Below, in pieces: positions 8,701 through 17,037 of a DNA stretch of 64,000 nucleotides (its first letter is position 1; each line of letters begins with the position of its first letter). The DNA comes from Lautropia sp. (GTDB lineage: Bacteria > Pseudomonadota > Gammaproteobacteria > Burkholderiales > Burkholderiaceae_E). Where the stretch lies: contig JAUNLD010000008.1 in assembly GCA_030532425.1 (NCBI GenBank), positions 1-64,000 on the forward strand, written 5' to 3'. The notes under the pieces are model-generated. The model searched no databases, had not been told where the DNA came from, and was given only the letters and a program-made list of their open reading frames with translations. The position numbers and the translations under genes are program-made.

Positions 8701-9195
8701 ATGACCCATCCCGACACCCTGGCCCCAACCCCGATGGATCAGCTTGCCGAATCCATCGCACAGATCGACCAGCATTTCCAGCAATGGGCGCGCGATCAGG
8801 GCATCCCCTTCACCACACTGGCCGTGCTGCACACGATCAGCCAGCACGGACATTGCACCCAGGCGCAGGTCTGCAAGACCTGGCTGCTGCCCAAGCAGAC
8901 GGTCTCCAGCATCTGCCGGCAACTGCTGACCCAGGGTCATGTGCAACTCGATCAGGGCAGCACCGACCGCCGGGAAAAGACCCTGTCCTTCACACCTGCT
9001 GGCGCCCAATGGGCCCGGCCCATCGTGGCGGCGCTGGAACAACTGGAACATCGGGTATTCGCCCGAATGGGCGAAGCAGACAGCCAGCAACTGCTCGCCC
9101 TGCTGCTGCGCTTCAACCGCCTGCTGGCAGAAGCGGTGGACGAAGACCGGCAAGCAGGCACGCAGACCATGCGCCAGACCCCTGCCCGGCGGTGA
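8701..9195 (+). CDS. MarR-family transcriptional regulator
   Basis: A 164-residue winged-helix regulator. The DNA-binding part spans about residues 45-110: helix pair in CTQAQVCKTWLLPKQTVSSICRQL (recognition helix around KQTVSSI), then the wing DRREKTLSFTPAG, which is the classic MarR pattern of Asp-Arg-Arg followed by a beta turn. Flanking helices would form the dimer. It follows the efflux pump gene by 10 bases and has an AAGG ribosome site, so it is cotranscribed and most likely represses the operon through the inverted repeat at 7015-7050. Confidence 0.9.
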   Translation: MTHPDTLAPTPMDQLAESIAQIDQHFQQWARDQGIPFTTLAVLHTISQHGHCTQAQVCKTWLLPKQTVSSICRQLLTQGHVQLDQGSTDRREKTLSFTPAGAQWARPIVAALEQLEHRVFARMGEADSQQLLALLLRFNRLLAEAVDEDRQAGTQTMRQTPARR

Positions 9196-9332
9196 AGGCC
9201 CGACCGCGCGCGGCAAGACCGATATCAACAACCCCCGCTCAGAAAAAGCCCCATCTTCGCCGTGACGCTGTAACCGGAGGGACTTTCCTGTGGCATCAGC
9301 CGCCTGAACCATCACTTTGTGAAGGGTGACGT

Positions 9333-9374
9333 GCAGGCGAAAATCCTCATGCGCCGTGTGGCCCAGTCCAGCAC
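9333..9374 (+). repeat. Dispersed repeat with GGCGAAAAtCCTCATGC core, copy 2
   Basis: Partner of 6839-6878, same orientation. The two copies bracket the efflux pump and its regulator, 2.5 kb apart. This copy lies just past the stop of arsC on the other strand. Confidence 0.65.
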
Positions 9375-9399
9375 CTCCGCCTTCCCGGGCAGGCCCGGA

Positions 9400-9759
9400 T
9401 CAAAGCGCCTCGTCGAGCCGCTCCAGCGGCCGGGCCAGGCGCGTGCCCTTGGGCGTGACCACGAAGGGCCGCTCGACCAGCACCGGCAACTCGACCATCG
9501 CGGCGATGATCTCGTCCTCGCTGGCGTTGCGGGCCGCCAGCTCGGCACCTTCGGCCTGCTTCGTGCGCAGCGCCTCGCGAGCAGAAAGCCCGGCGGCCTT
9601 GAACAGTTCGCGCAACTGCCCGGCCGTCCAGCCGGCTTTCAGATAGGGCACGACGGTCGGCTCCACCCCCGTGGCACGGATCGCCTCCAGCGCCTTGCGC
9701 GAGGTGCTGCAGTTGGGGTTGTGGTAGATGATGAAATCGGACCGGACGGCAGTGCTCAT
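9400..9759 (-). CDS. arsC: Arsenate reductase family protein (glutaredoxin-coupled, ArsC type)
   Basis: A 119-residue cytoplasmic protein of the ArsC thioredoxin-fold family, which reduces arsenate to arsenite with glutathione and glutaredoxin. The motif HNPNCSTSRKAL places the catalytic Cys at residue 17, and the C-terminal half shows the substrate-side pattern RPFVVTPKGTRLARP. The ATG at 9759 is preceded by AGGAGA at good spacing; a TTG five codons earlier is less likely. There is no arsR, arsB or acr3 nearby, so this may be a YfgD/ArsC-like housekeeping form and not a resistance gene proper. Confidence 0.87.
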   Translation of the reverse strand: MSTAVRSDFIIYHNPNCSTSRKALEAIRATGVEPTVVPYLKAGWTAGQLRELFKAAGLSAREALRTKQAEGAELAARNASEDEIIAAMVELPVLVERPFVVTPKGTRLARPLERLDEAL

Positions 9760-9944
9760 GGCCTCTCCTGGCAACAGTGGTTATGCGCATCAACCGGGTC
9801 CACGGCACGCGGCCCCCCGCTGCCGGCAAACCGCTCCTCCCGGATCGCCAGCCGATGCGTATCGACATACGTTATCTTAGCGGCCCCGGTCCACCAGCCC
9901 TTCCATCCATCAAGTCCACCCTTGCGGGCCGCTGCCACCGGGAA

Positions 9945-11690
9945 TCAACCCGCACCTTGACCTGCTGGCCGGATGTCCAGCTGTGCGATCCGCCAGATCG
10001 AGGTGGCCTGATCGGCCATCCACGCCTGACGGGCAGATATCCGGTCAGCCGACCATCCAGCATTTTCCTGGGCCAGTCGGCGCGTGACGGCAAATTCACT
10101 GCGTTCATACAGGACACGTTTGGCCGAATAGGGCTGATTGCCTGCCTCCCGGTTCATGGCCGATTCCAGCAGCGTCATATTGCCCAGCCGGTATACCAGG
10201 GCTTCGGCCTCATCCGGCTGAAAACCATCCCAGCGGTCATCGGCGTGCTGCGGCAGGACATGCTCGACACCGAACAGATCACTGCCAACGTTGAGATCCT
10301 TGCCCGACAGGTGCTTTTCCATTGCACACAGGATGAAACGCACTACCCGGTTGTTGCGACTGTCCGTCGTCCTGATGGACTTGTCTCCAAAGGCGGCCCT
10401 GAATGGACGGTCTTCCACGTAAATGGAACGCAGCCCTTGCAGCACATCGTGCAGCCCTCTCAATTCCCCCTTGGCCAAGCCTTGCGCAACCGTGTTGTAG
10501 GTCCGCTCCTGTTCGGCCGTGCCATAGGCACAGATGACGTTGTAGCGCAACGAAATCACCACCGTGGCCCGCAACAGTCCAGAAAACTCCTTTTCCTCCA
10601 GACTGCGACGCCCCGCCAGCAGCAAGGGGAAAGGCTGCCGCACACGAAAAGTCCGAAGGATGCGGGCATGCTCCCTGTCACACACGGACCAGTCCGATAC
10701 ATCAGGCGATGACAGGGCCAGCCAGGTATCCAGATCCTGGGCCAGTTCTCGCAGCAGGATGAACACCTGTTCTGGTGTCCTGATTTTGTGCCGGATCGTC
10801 TTGAACAGCTCGGCCTGCCGGGCAAAACCATGCCGACTGTTCCAGTGCGCCCGCAGGAAATCGGGAAAACTGTCCTCCTTGAGCCGGCCGACGATCTCTT
10901 CCCAGCGTGCCTCCAGGCTACGCAAATGATGATCGTCATTTCCCCCCTGGTCGAGCACGGAGAACAGGTAGTTCTTGAGCAGATCCGTCGACGACAACTG
11001 CACATCGCGGGCATTCAGGGTTTCAAAGACCTTATAGGCGTTCAGCTCATCGGTCACCGTAATCACGGTGAAAAACAGGCCATCACTGATACTCTCCACC
11101 AGCTGTGCCAGCCAGCGCCCTGGATCCGTTCCCCCCTCTGACTTCAGGTGCTGCCCGACCTTGCGCTCGAACCACTCGAATGCCTTGCGCAGCCGGTGCT
11201 CGGAGGCAAGCAGCGCATAGCGCGGCACCGGTTGCAGTTGCACCATGTGGTGCTGGTAATAGCCGTTGTTGTTGCGGTTGAGCGTCAGCTTGGAACGCAC
11301 TTCCAGCGAAACCGGATCCAGATAGCCGACATAGGTCTGCCGGATCTGCGTCAAGCGCTGCGTATTGGCCTCGACATCGATGCCCTGATCGACCAGCCGT
11401 TGCAGGTTCTTCATGATGGCCAGTACGAGGATGCTCAGCGTGGTCAGGCGCTGCTGCCCGTCGATCACGTCGAAGCGACGGTCATCGGCCGACTGCAACA
11501 CCAGATAGCCCATGTAGTGGGCACTTTCGCCACCTGGGGCCAGCACACTTCCGATATCGAGCCAGAGGTCTTCCCATTCGGATTCCTCCCAACTGTAATC
11601 GCGCTGGAATCGCGGAACCCGATAGGTGAGACCGTTGCCGATCAGCTTGCGAAAGGTGTTGTTCTGGGTCTTGAAATTTGTTGCAGCCAT
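9945..11690 (-). CDS. GmrSD-like protein (DUF262 plus DUF1524), probable type IV restriction/defence enzyme
   Basis: A 581-residue single-chain protein. The N-terminal DUF262 domain has VPRFQRDYSWE at about 25 and the DGQQR signature at 77-81, the ParB-like nucleotide-binding site of GmrS. The C-terminal DUF1524 region has the His-Me-like VEHVLPQH motif, LGNMTLLES and NxxAGNxxYxxKR, the nuclease part of GmrD. Known members cut glucosylated hydroxymethylcytosine phage DNA or act in related anti-phage systems. The gene stands alone between arsC and psd. Its modified-base specificity cannot be read from the sequence. Confidence 0.88.
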   Translation of the reverse strand: MAATNFKTQNNTFRKLIGNGLTYRVPRFQRDYSWEESEWEDLWLDIGSVLAPGGESAHYMGYLVLQSADDRRFDVIDGQQRLTTLSILVLAIMKNLQRLVDQGIDVEANTQRLTQIRQTYVGYLDPVSLEVRSKLTLNRNNNGYYQHHMVQLQPVPRYALLASEHRLRKAFEWFERKVGQHLKSEGGTDPGRWLAQLVESISDGLFFTVITVTDELNAYKVFETLNARDVQLSSTDLLKNYLFSVLDQGGNDDHHLRSLEARWEEIVGRLKEDSFPDFLRAHWNSRHGFARQAELFKTIRHKIRTPEQVFILLRELAQDLDTWLALSSPDVSDWSVCDREHARILRTFRVRQPFPLLLAGRRSLEEKEFSGLLRATVVISLRYNVICAYGTAEQERTYNTVAQGLAKGELRGLHDVLQGLRSIYVEDRPFRAAFGDKSIRTTDSRNNRVVRFILCAMEKHLSGKDLNVGSDLFGVEHVLPQHADDRWDGFQPDEAEALVYRLGNMTLLESAMNREAGNQPYSAKRVLYERSEFAVTRRLAQENAGWSADRISARQAWMADQATSIWRIAQLDIRPAGQGAG

Positions 11691-11796
11691 CGTCGGTCAG
11701 CCATGAAGCAGCATCTCGTGCAACGTTATCACGCTGCATGAAGCCGCACCAGAAAGCTGCACCGGGGGCCCACAACCTGCCGCCACCCGGCGATCT

Positions 11797-12648
11797 TCAG
11801 ACACCCTGCGTCGACATCGCCTGCCCCATGCGCACGCTCTGGCCGGGCTGCCAGTCGGTGGGCAGCGGCGGCGCCCCTTCGGGAAACAGCATGACGACCG
11901 TGGACCCGAGCAGGAAGCGGCCCATTTCTGCGCCCCGGTCCAGGTGGACGGCCCTCTCGCCCTCGGCCGGATACTGCCAGTGGCAGACGCGGCCCGGCCG
12001 CGGCGGGTTGACCACCCCGTGCCACGTGGTGGCCATGCTGCCGACGACGGTGGCACCGACCAACACCAGCACCCATGGTCCCCACGGCCCCTCGAAGACA
12101 CAGACCACACGCTCGTTGCGGGCAAACAGGCCCGGCACGCCGGCCACGGTGGCGGGGTTGACGGAATAGAGGCTGCCCGGCACATAGACCATCTGTTGCA
12201 GGCGGCCATCGCAGGGCATGTGGATGCGGTGGTAGTCGCGCGGACTCAGGTAGAGGGTGGCGAACTGGCCCTCACGGAAGCGCCGCGCCAGCGTGGCATC
12301 GCCAGCCAGCAGCGCGTGGGCAGTGTAGTGATGGCCCTTGGCCTGGAAGATCCGGCCATCGTCGATGGCACCCACCTGGCTGACGGCACCATCCACCGGG
12401 CAGACCAGGGCGCTGTCGGCCAGCGGCCGCACGCCAGGACGCAGGGCCCGGCTGAAAAAGTCATTGAAGCTGCGATAAGCGGCCGGATCAGAGACCTCGG
12501 CCTCGCTCATGTCGACGCCATAATGGCGGATGAAGCACTCGATCAGCAGACGGGTCAGCGCCCCCCCTGGATGGCGAGCCACGGCACCGGCAGCTCGGGT
12601 CAGAGCCAGCTTGGGCAGCAGATGCTGTAGCGCAACAAAAAAACTCAT
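11797..12648 (-). CDS. psd: Phosphatidylserine decarboxylase proenzyme
   Basis: Makes phosphatidylethanolamine from phosphatidylserine at the inner membrane, using a pyruvoyl group formed by self-cleavage. The 283-residue proenzyme has the cleavage motif LGST (Ser249 becomes the pyruvoyl group), the DG motif at 86-87 and YHRIHMP (His143) of the processing triad. The start codon overlaps the stop of the cupin gene by 4 bases (ATGA), so the two are translationally coupled. Confidence 0.95.
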   Translation of the reverse strand: MSFFVALQHLLPKLALTRAAGAVARHPGGALTRLLIECFIRHYGVDMSEAEVSDPAAYRSFNDFFSRALRPGVRPLADSALVCPVDGAVSQVGAIDDGRIFQAKGHHYTAHALLAGDATLARRFREGQFATLYLSPRDYHRIHMPCDGRLQQMVYVPGSLYSVNPATVAGVPGLFARNERVVCVFEGPWGPWVLVLVGATVVGSMATTWHGVVNPPRPGRVCHWQYPAEGERAVHLDRGAEMGRFLLGSTVVMLFPEGAPPLPTDWQPGQSVRMGQAMSTQGV

Positions 12649-13133
12649 GAAGACAGGTCGTCCGTTCGGTCGGGGCTGGCCCAGGAAGCTGCCGGCGCCG
12701 AGGCAGGGCGTGCCGGCATGTCGGGCTGGGCAGCCGGCCGGAAGCGCGGCGTGCAGATGGCCAGAAAGACCAGGTCGGTCTCGCCGATGTTGGTGATGCG
12801 GCGGGAGAAGGCCGGCGGGATCACCACCACATCACCTTCTTCGAGGGCCGAGATGGTGTGGTCGCCCTCGGTGAAGGCCCGCGTGGGCCCCACCAGCTCG
12901 ATGCGCCCCTGCCCCTCCAGCACCACATAACGTTCGCAAATGTTCTCCAGACGGCGCAGGCGCGTCTCGGCGCCCGGCTGAACCCGGATGCGGGTGATCG
13001 ACAGATCGTTGTCGGCCGGATCGTTCAGCCAGTCGCTCAGGAAGCACCCCGGCTCGATGCCGGATTCGGTACGGTCATCATCGCGCAGGATCAACGGCTT
13101 GGGCACGGGAGCTGCTGCGTCAGTCTGGGCCAT
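12645..13133 (-). CDS. Cupin-domain protein
   Basis: A 162-residue protein with a single cupin fold. The barrel core includes ICERYVVLEGQGRIEL (about 64-79) and the second motif GDVVVIPPAFSRRITN (about 97-112). The usual first-motif metal ligands are incomplete (only one clear Glu, no HxH), so metal binding is doubtful. It lies directly upstream of psd, with a 4-base overlap. An AGGAG precedes the ATG by 9 bases. No substrate can be assigned. Confidence 0.82.
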   Translation of the reverse strand: MAQTDAAAPVPKPLILRDDDRTESGIEPGCFLSDWLNDPADNDLSITRIRVQPGAETRLRRLENICERYVVLEGQGRIELVGPTRAFTEGDHTISALEEGDVVVIPPAFSRRITNIGETDLVFLAICTPRFRPAAQPDMPARPASAPAASWASPDRTDDLSS

Positions 13134-13495
13134 GTGGGAACACTCCTCTCCTCGGTCGGCAAAACCCGGCCTGCTGGCATGGTCGCGCGGGCTAACGGCA
13201 CGCTGGCGGGCCATGGGACAACAGCGGTCCGACGACCAACATCCGTCAAGCAGCGTGCATGATGGGCAATGTGCGGGAATGCTACCGCCCCTCGTGTCGA
13301 TCCCGACGTTTCCTTTGCTTACAAACCGGCAAATGACGCAAAAAACATACAGATTGCGTTGACCAGTCATCGCCCGTCATCGCCCAGACAGGGGGCTCCA
13401 CCTCGTCTCGCCCCGCTTCAGGTCGCATGCTGACAGCCATCTGATGGCCTGCCGCCTGTCCGCCCCGATCACCATGATCGCGGCGGCTACCCGGC
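13134..13495. promoter_or_regulatory. Divergent promoter region, cupin-psd versus the GGDEF/EAL-like gene
   Basis: No gene. Notable sites: a 24-base inverted repeat ACGCAA-N12-TTGCGT (13336-13341 and 13354-13359) and two tandem copies of GTCATCGCCC (13366-13385). Either may be a regulator site; I could not pick a convincing sigma-70 promoter. Confidence 0.45.
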
Positions 13496-15844
13496 ATGCC
13501 ACCCCACTTTCTTCATGGAACTGCTATCGTGCGCGTGTTTGGACTGACGCTCAAGCCGCTGGCGCAATGGCCCCGCCATGCGCTGATGATTACCTGGTCG
13601 TGCTGTCTGCTGGTGCTGCTGGTGATGGCCCTGGAGCAGACCGGGGATAGCACAGCCCGTCACGAGCAGACACCGCTGGTCCTGCTGGTGCAATCGCTGG
13701 CGCTGCTGCCGGTGATCGGGCTGTTGCACTGCACCTTTCTTGATCCATACGCCCCGCAAACGGCCCAGCTGAGTCAACGTTCGTGGCTGCTGCGCGTCGT
13801 GCCGCCGCTGGCGATCGTGCTGAGTGTGGCCATTGCCTTCCTGCCCGAGCTGTATGCCCGCATCGATGCCTCGGTGATCGTCGGCATCCTGTCGCTGACG
13901 CTGGTGAGCCGGGCCGTGGCGACGCTGCGCCAGCACGCCGATGCCGAAGGCCGCCTGGCCGCTGCTGCCGCCACGGTGTGCATGCTGGTGCTGGTGCTCA
14001 GCTTCGTGCAGACACACTGGTCGCTGCAACTGGTTCCCCTCAACGTCCTGAAGGCGGGCGCCGGCCTGGGTCTGATGAGCTGGGTCGGGGCAACCTTTCT
14101 GCAGGCGGCCCGCCGCGAACGCGCCCTGCGCCAGAATCTGGTGCAATTCGATCATGCCGCCCGTGCCCTGCACCGCATCTACAACACCTCCCCGGTCGCA
14201 CTGCTGAGCCTGGACGCCGATTCGCACATCCAGCGCTGGAATCAGCGCGCAGCCGATGCCTTCGGCCCCGATCTGAACCGCCAGCCACCACCGCACATCT
14301 TTGCGCTGCTGGGCGAATCGGTGGGGCAGATGCTGCTGAGCGACCTGAAGAAAACGGGCTCCCATCACAGCGAGCTGACGCTGAGCCGCAACGGCCAGGA
14401 ACGTGTCTGGGTGCTGGAGGCGGCCATCCGCGATGGCGGGGGCTGCGAGATCGGCATGCACGAGGTGACGGCCCACGCCCGCCGCGCCGCCACCTTTCAG
14501 GAGATTGCCGAGCATGACACCCTGACCGGCCTGCCCAATCTGGTGGGATTGCGCCGGCTGCTGGGCAAACAGCTGATGCAGATGCGCAGCAGCACCCCCC
14601 TGAGCTGCATCTACGTCGACATCCAGGAGTTCAACGACATCAACCGGGTGTTTGGCCGCCATGCCGGCGATGCCGTGCTGCGTGCCGTCAGCCAGCACCT
14701 GCAAAAACTGGCTCCGTCTCCCGCCGTGGTCGGGCGGGTGCGCGACGATCATTTTCTGGTGATCCTGCCGGGCAGCGAACTGACACTGACGCGTGCCCAG
14801 GCCGGCATGCTGCTCGAATCACTGACGCGCACGCCGATTGACCATCAGGGCATGTCGATCAACATCCAGGTCTGTATCGGTGCGGTCGAGAGCGTGGCCA
14901 GCATCAGTGCCGACCGCCTGATCGAATCGGCCCAGCTGGCTTGCGAACTGTCCAGGGCCGAGGCGGCCCCTCACCCCTATGCGGTGATGGCCGACAGCCC
15001 GGCACTGGTCGACCCGGACATTCAGGAGCGCTTTGGCAAGAACCTGCGCAACACGCTGGGCGATCTGCAGATCCGCCTGCACGCCAAGGCCGTCACCTCG
15101 CTGAAGCAGGACGTGCCGGTGCATTCGCTGACGGTGGTGCCGCGCCTGCTGGCCAGCAGCGGCCAGCTGCAATCCACCAGCCGGCTGCAGAAGGCGGCTG
15201 CGCGTCAGGGTGCCTCGGCCGCGCTCGACCGGCTGCTGCTGACCCGCATCCTGGAGGCGATGAACACCCAGCCGTGGACACTGCCGGCCAATGGCGTGCT
15301 GATCTTCCGGCTGAATACCCTGTCGCTGGCCGAGCCGGGCTTCACCGGCAACCTGATCCGCCTGCTGGGCGTACAGGGCGACAACCGCTCGATGACGATC
15401 AACAGCCGGTTGTGCATCGAGCTGCCCTCACAGACGCTGGAATACGATCCCGAAGGCTCGCGTGCCTTCCTGAAGGATCTGCGGCTGATGTCGGTGCAGT
15501 CCGGAATCGACCTGACCGACTCCGAAGCCAATGAAATCCCGGTGCGCCAGCTGGCGCAGCTGCCGATCCGCCACGTGCGCCTGAACGGTCGGCAGTTTGC
15601 CGATCTGAGTACCAGCGCAGCCGCCCGCAAGGAAATCACGGCGATCCGCGCGCTCTACGAGACCCTGGGCATCCAGTGCCTGATCGATCAGGTGACGAAT
15701 CCGCTCGATCTGCGCCCGCTACGCGAGCTGGGCGTCGATCTGGTGCAGGGCAGCGCCGTGTCGGCCATCCGCCCGCTGGAGCATGTGCTGGCAGGCCGCG
15801 AAGAGCAGTCGCTGCTGCCGATCGGCACGCTGATTCCGGTCTGA
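13496..15844 (+). CDS. Membrane PAS-GGDEF-EAL protein with degenerate catalytic motifs
   Basis: A 782-residue protein with about five to six membrane segments (about 28-200), a PAS-like region (about 222-330, IYNTSPVALLSLD), a GGDEF-type domain (about 340-490) and an EAL-like domain (about 508-782). The GGDEF signature reads RDDHF (416-420), and the EAL signature is missing in QIRLHAKAV, so neither cyclic-di-GMP synthesis nor breakdown is expected. The DxxEFNDINRVFG helix and overall fold are kept. It may sense a signal and bind nucleotide or partner proteins. The upstream start has a weak ribosome site; a GTG at 13529 is an alternative. Confidence 0.85.
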   Translation: MPPHFLHGTAIVRVFGLTLKPLAQWPRHALMITWSCCLLVLLVMALEQTGDSTARHEQTPLVLLVQSLALLPVIGLLHCTFLDPYAPQTAQLSQRSWLLRVVPPLAIVLSVAIAFLPELYARIDASVIVGILSLTLVSRAVATLRQHADAEGRLAAAAATVCMLVLVLSFVQTHWSLQLVPLNVLKAGAGLGLMSWVGATFLQAARRERALRQNLVQFDHAARALHRIYNTSPVALLSLDADSHIQRWNQRAADAFGPDLNRQPPPHIFALLGESVGQMLLSDLKKTGSHHSELTLSRNGQERVWVLEAAIRDGGGCEIGMHEVTAHARRAATFQEIAEHDTLTGLPNLVGLRRLLGKQLMQMRSSTPLSCIYVDIQEFNDINRVFGRHAGDAVLRAVSQHLQKLAPSPAVVGRVRDDHFLVILPGSELTLTRAQAGMLLESLTRTPIDHQGMSINIQVCIGAVESVASISADRLIESAQLACELSRAEAAPHPYAVMADSPALVDPDIQERFGKNLRNTLGDLQIRLHAKAVTSLKQDVPVHSLTVVPRLLASSGQLQSTSRLQKAAARQGASAALDRLLLTRILEAMNTQPWTLPANGVLIFRLNTLSLAEPGFTGNLIRLLGVQGDNRSMTINSRLCIELPSQTLEYDPEGSRAFLKDLRLMSVQSGIDLTDSEANEIPVRQLAQLPIRHVRLNGRQFADLSTSAAARKEITAIRALYETLGIQCLIDQVTNPLDLRPLRELGVDLVQGSAVSAIRPLEHVLAGREEQSLLPIGTLIPV

Positions 15845-15990
15845 TGCTGCGCCCCCCGGGCACACGATGACGCCAGCAGCCCGGCAGGCCATGCAGCGCC
15901 GGGGCGCACATGCGCCGGCCGGAGGCGATGCCGGAATGGGCAGCCATGCCCCCGGAACATGGACGGGAGCGCAGGCCTGCCGGACAGACG

Positions 15991-16332
15991 CTATTGCACC
16001 TCGATGCTGCGGCTCGCCTGCAACGAGAAATCGTCATCCCCCGTCCAGTGCAGCCTCAGCTCGCCACTGTGGCGGGCGATGAAGGTGAATTCGAGGTAAG
16101 GATTGCGCGCCATCGCCGAGCCGGGCTCCCATGCCATGATGAGGGCGTTTTCCGGGCCGAAGCGGGCCTCGAAGCGGGTGATGATGCGACGCGGGCGGAT
16201 GTTGCCCTTCTCGTCCAGTCGCAACCCGGTTTCCATGTGATGACTGATCTGGGTGCGCACCCGCAGCACCTCGCCCGCCTTGGGCTTGAGGTTGCTGATC
16301 CAGATGCGCGGGGGCGTGGAAGCGGTACTCAT
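15991..16332 (-). CDS. soxZ: Thiosulfate-oxidation carrier subunit SoxZ
   Basis: SoxZ pairs with SoxY in the periplasm to hold sulfur intermediates during thiosulfate or sulfide oxidation. The 113-residue product has the usual length and no signal peptide, as expected because it is exported with SoxY. Characteristic pieces are PRIWISNLKPKAGEVLRVRTQISHHMETG cut as PKAGEVLRVRT, HHMETG, and the beta-strand end NPYLEFTF and SGELRLHWTGDD. It starts 21 bases after soxY, last gene of the leftward cluster. Confidence 0.95.
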   Translation of the reverse strand: MSTASTPPRIWISNLKPKAGEVLRVRTQISHHMETGLRLDEKGNIRPRRIITRFEARFGPENALIMAWEPGSAMARNPYLEFTFIARHSGELRLHWTGDDDFSLQASRSIEVQ

Positions 16333-16353
16333 GGTGTTCTGCTTGCGGGGTCT

Positions 16354-16974
16354 TTACATGCCGCAGCCGCTGGCGGCCACGGTGACGGCCTGACGGGCGG
16401 CCAGCACGCGACCGCTTTTCATGCGGGCCAGCGCGTGCAGCGTCTGTGATTGCGCCAGCCGCACCCGCACGGCCGCTTCGGCCGTACCGGCCAGCGGCGT
16501 GAAGAACAGCCGGCAGGCCAGCGGGATCGGGTTGCGCTCGGCCAGCAGGATCACTTCCTCGCACCAGTCCTGGCCGGTGATCGGCAGCGTGATGCGGATG
16601 CGCACCGGCACCGCACTGGGATTGTCGGCCAGCGTCGGCACCTCCAGCATCAACCCTTCGGCCTGGGGGGTGGCATGACCCACAAAGGTGGTCATCGCGG
16701 CCTGAAAGGCTGCCGGGTTGGGCAGCAGCAGCTGCGCCTGGCGTGCGGCCAGATCCGCCTGCTGCGCCAGTGCCTGTAGCGGCACGCCGATGGCCGAGCC
16801 GGCCACGGCTGCTCCGGCTGCCAGCAGACCACGCCGGCGGAGGGCGGATCGGGGCGCGGCCAGCGGCCCGCCCTCCGGGGCGGCATGGCCGGAGGCAGGC
16901 TGCGATGCCCGGTCTGCCCCTGCCGGGACAAGGCCGGACGCGGACCGGGCGGATTGCTCGGGAAGGTGGTTCAT
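16354..16974 (-). CDS. soxY: Thiosulfate-oxidation carrier subunit SoxY
   Basis: SoxY carries substrate sulfur on a Cys in a flexible C-terminal tail. The 206-residue precursor has a long N-terminal leader ending in a twin-arginine signal (LRRRGLLAAGAAVAG, about 45-60, cleavage near ALAQ), then the SoxY domain. The tail ends SGCGM, a variant of the usual GGCGG, with the reactive Cys third from the end. The leader before the Arg pair, about 45 residues, is longer than normal, so the true start could be downstream; GAGGAAG sits upstream of the chosen ATG. It precedes soxZ by 21 bases and follows the flavoprotein gene by 63. Confidence 0.93.
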   Translation of the reverse strand: MNHLPEQSARSASGLVPAGADRASQPASGHAAPEGGPLAAPRSALRRRGLLAAGAAVAGSAIGVPLQALAQQADLAARQAQLLLPNPAAFQAAMTTFVGHATPQAEGLMLEVPTLADNPSAVPVRIRITLPITGQDWCEEVILLAERNPIPLACRLFFTPLAGTAEAAVRVRLAQSQTLHALARMKSGRVLAARQAVTVAASGCGM

Positions 16975-17037
16975 GAGGGCTGCTTCCTCTTGTCTTGATC
17001 TGAAGAAATATGCGTGCCAGATTCAGGCCCGGCTGGC

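Noticed and set aside
5754..9195. A single mobile defence island
   Set aside because: No integrase, transposase, tRNA or target-site duplication is seen; genes are separate units with codon use like their neighbours.
9270..9295. Further copy of the prfC-flanking repeat (CCGGAGGGACTTTCCTGTGG)
   Set aside because: Only about 14 of 20 bases agree; too weak to claim, as are similar weak matches near 10-25 and 43616-43640.
13496..15844. Active diguanylate cyclase/phosphodiesterase call
   Set aside because: Both signature motifs are degenerate, so activity is not supported.
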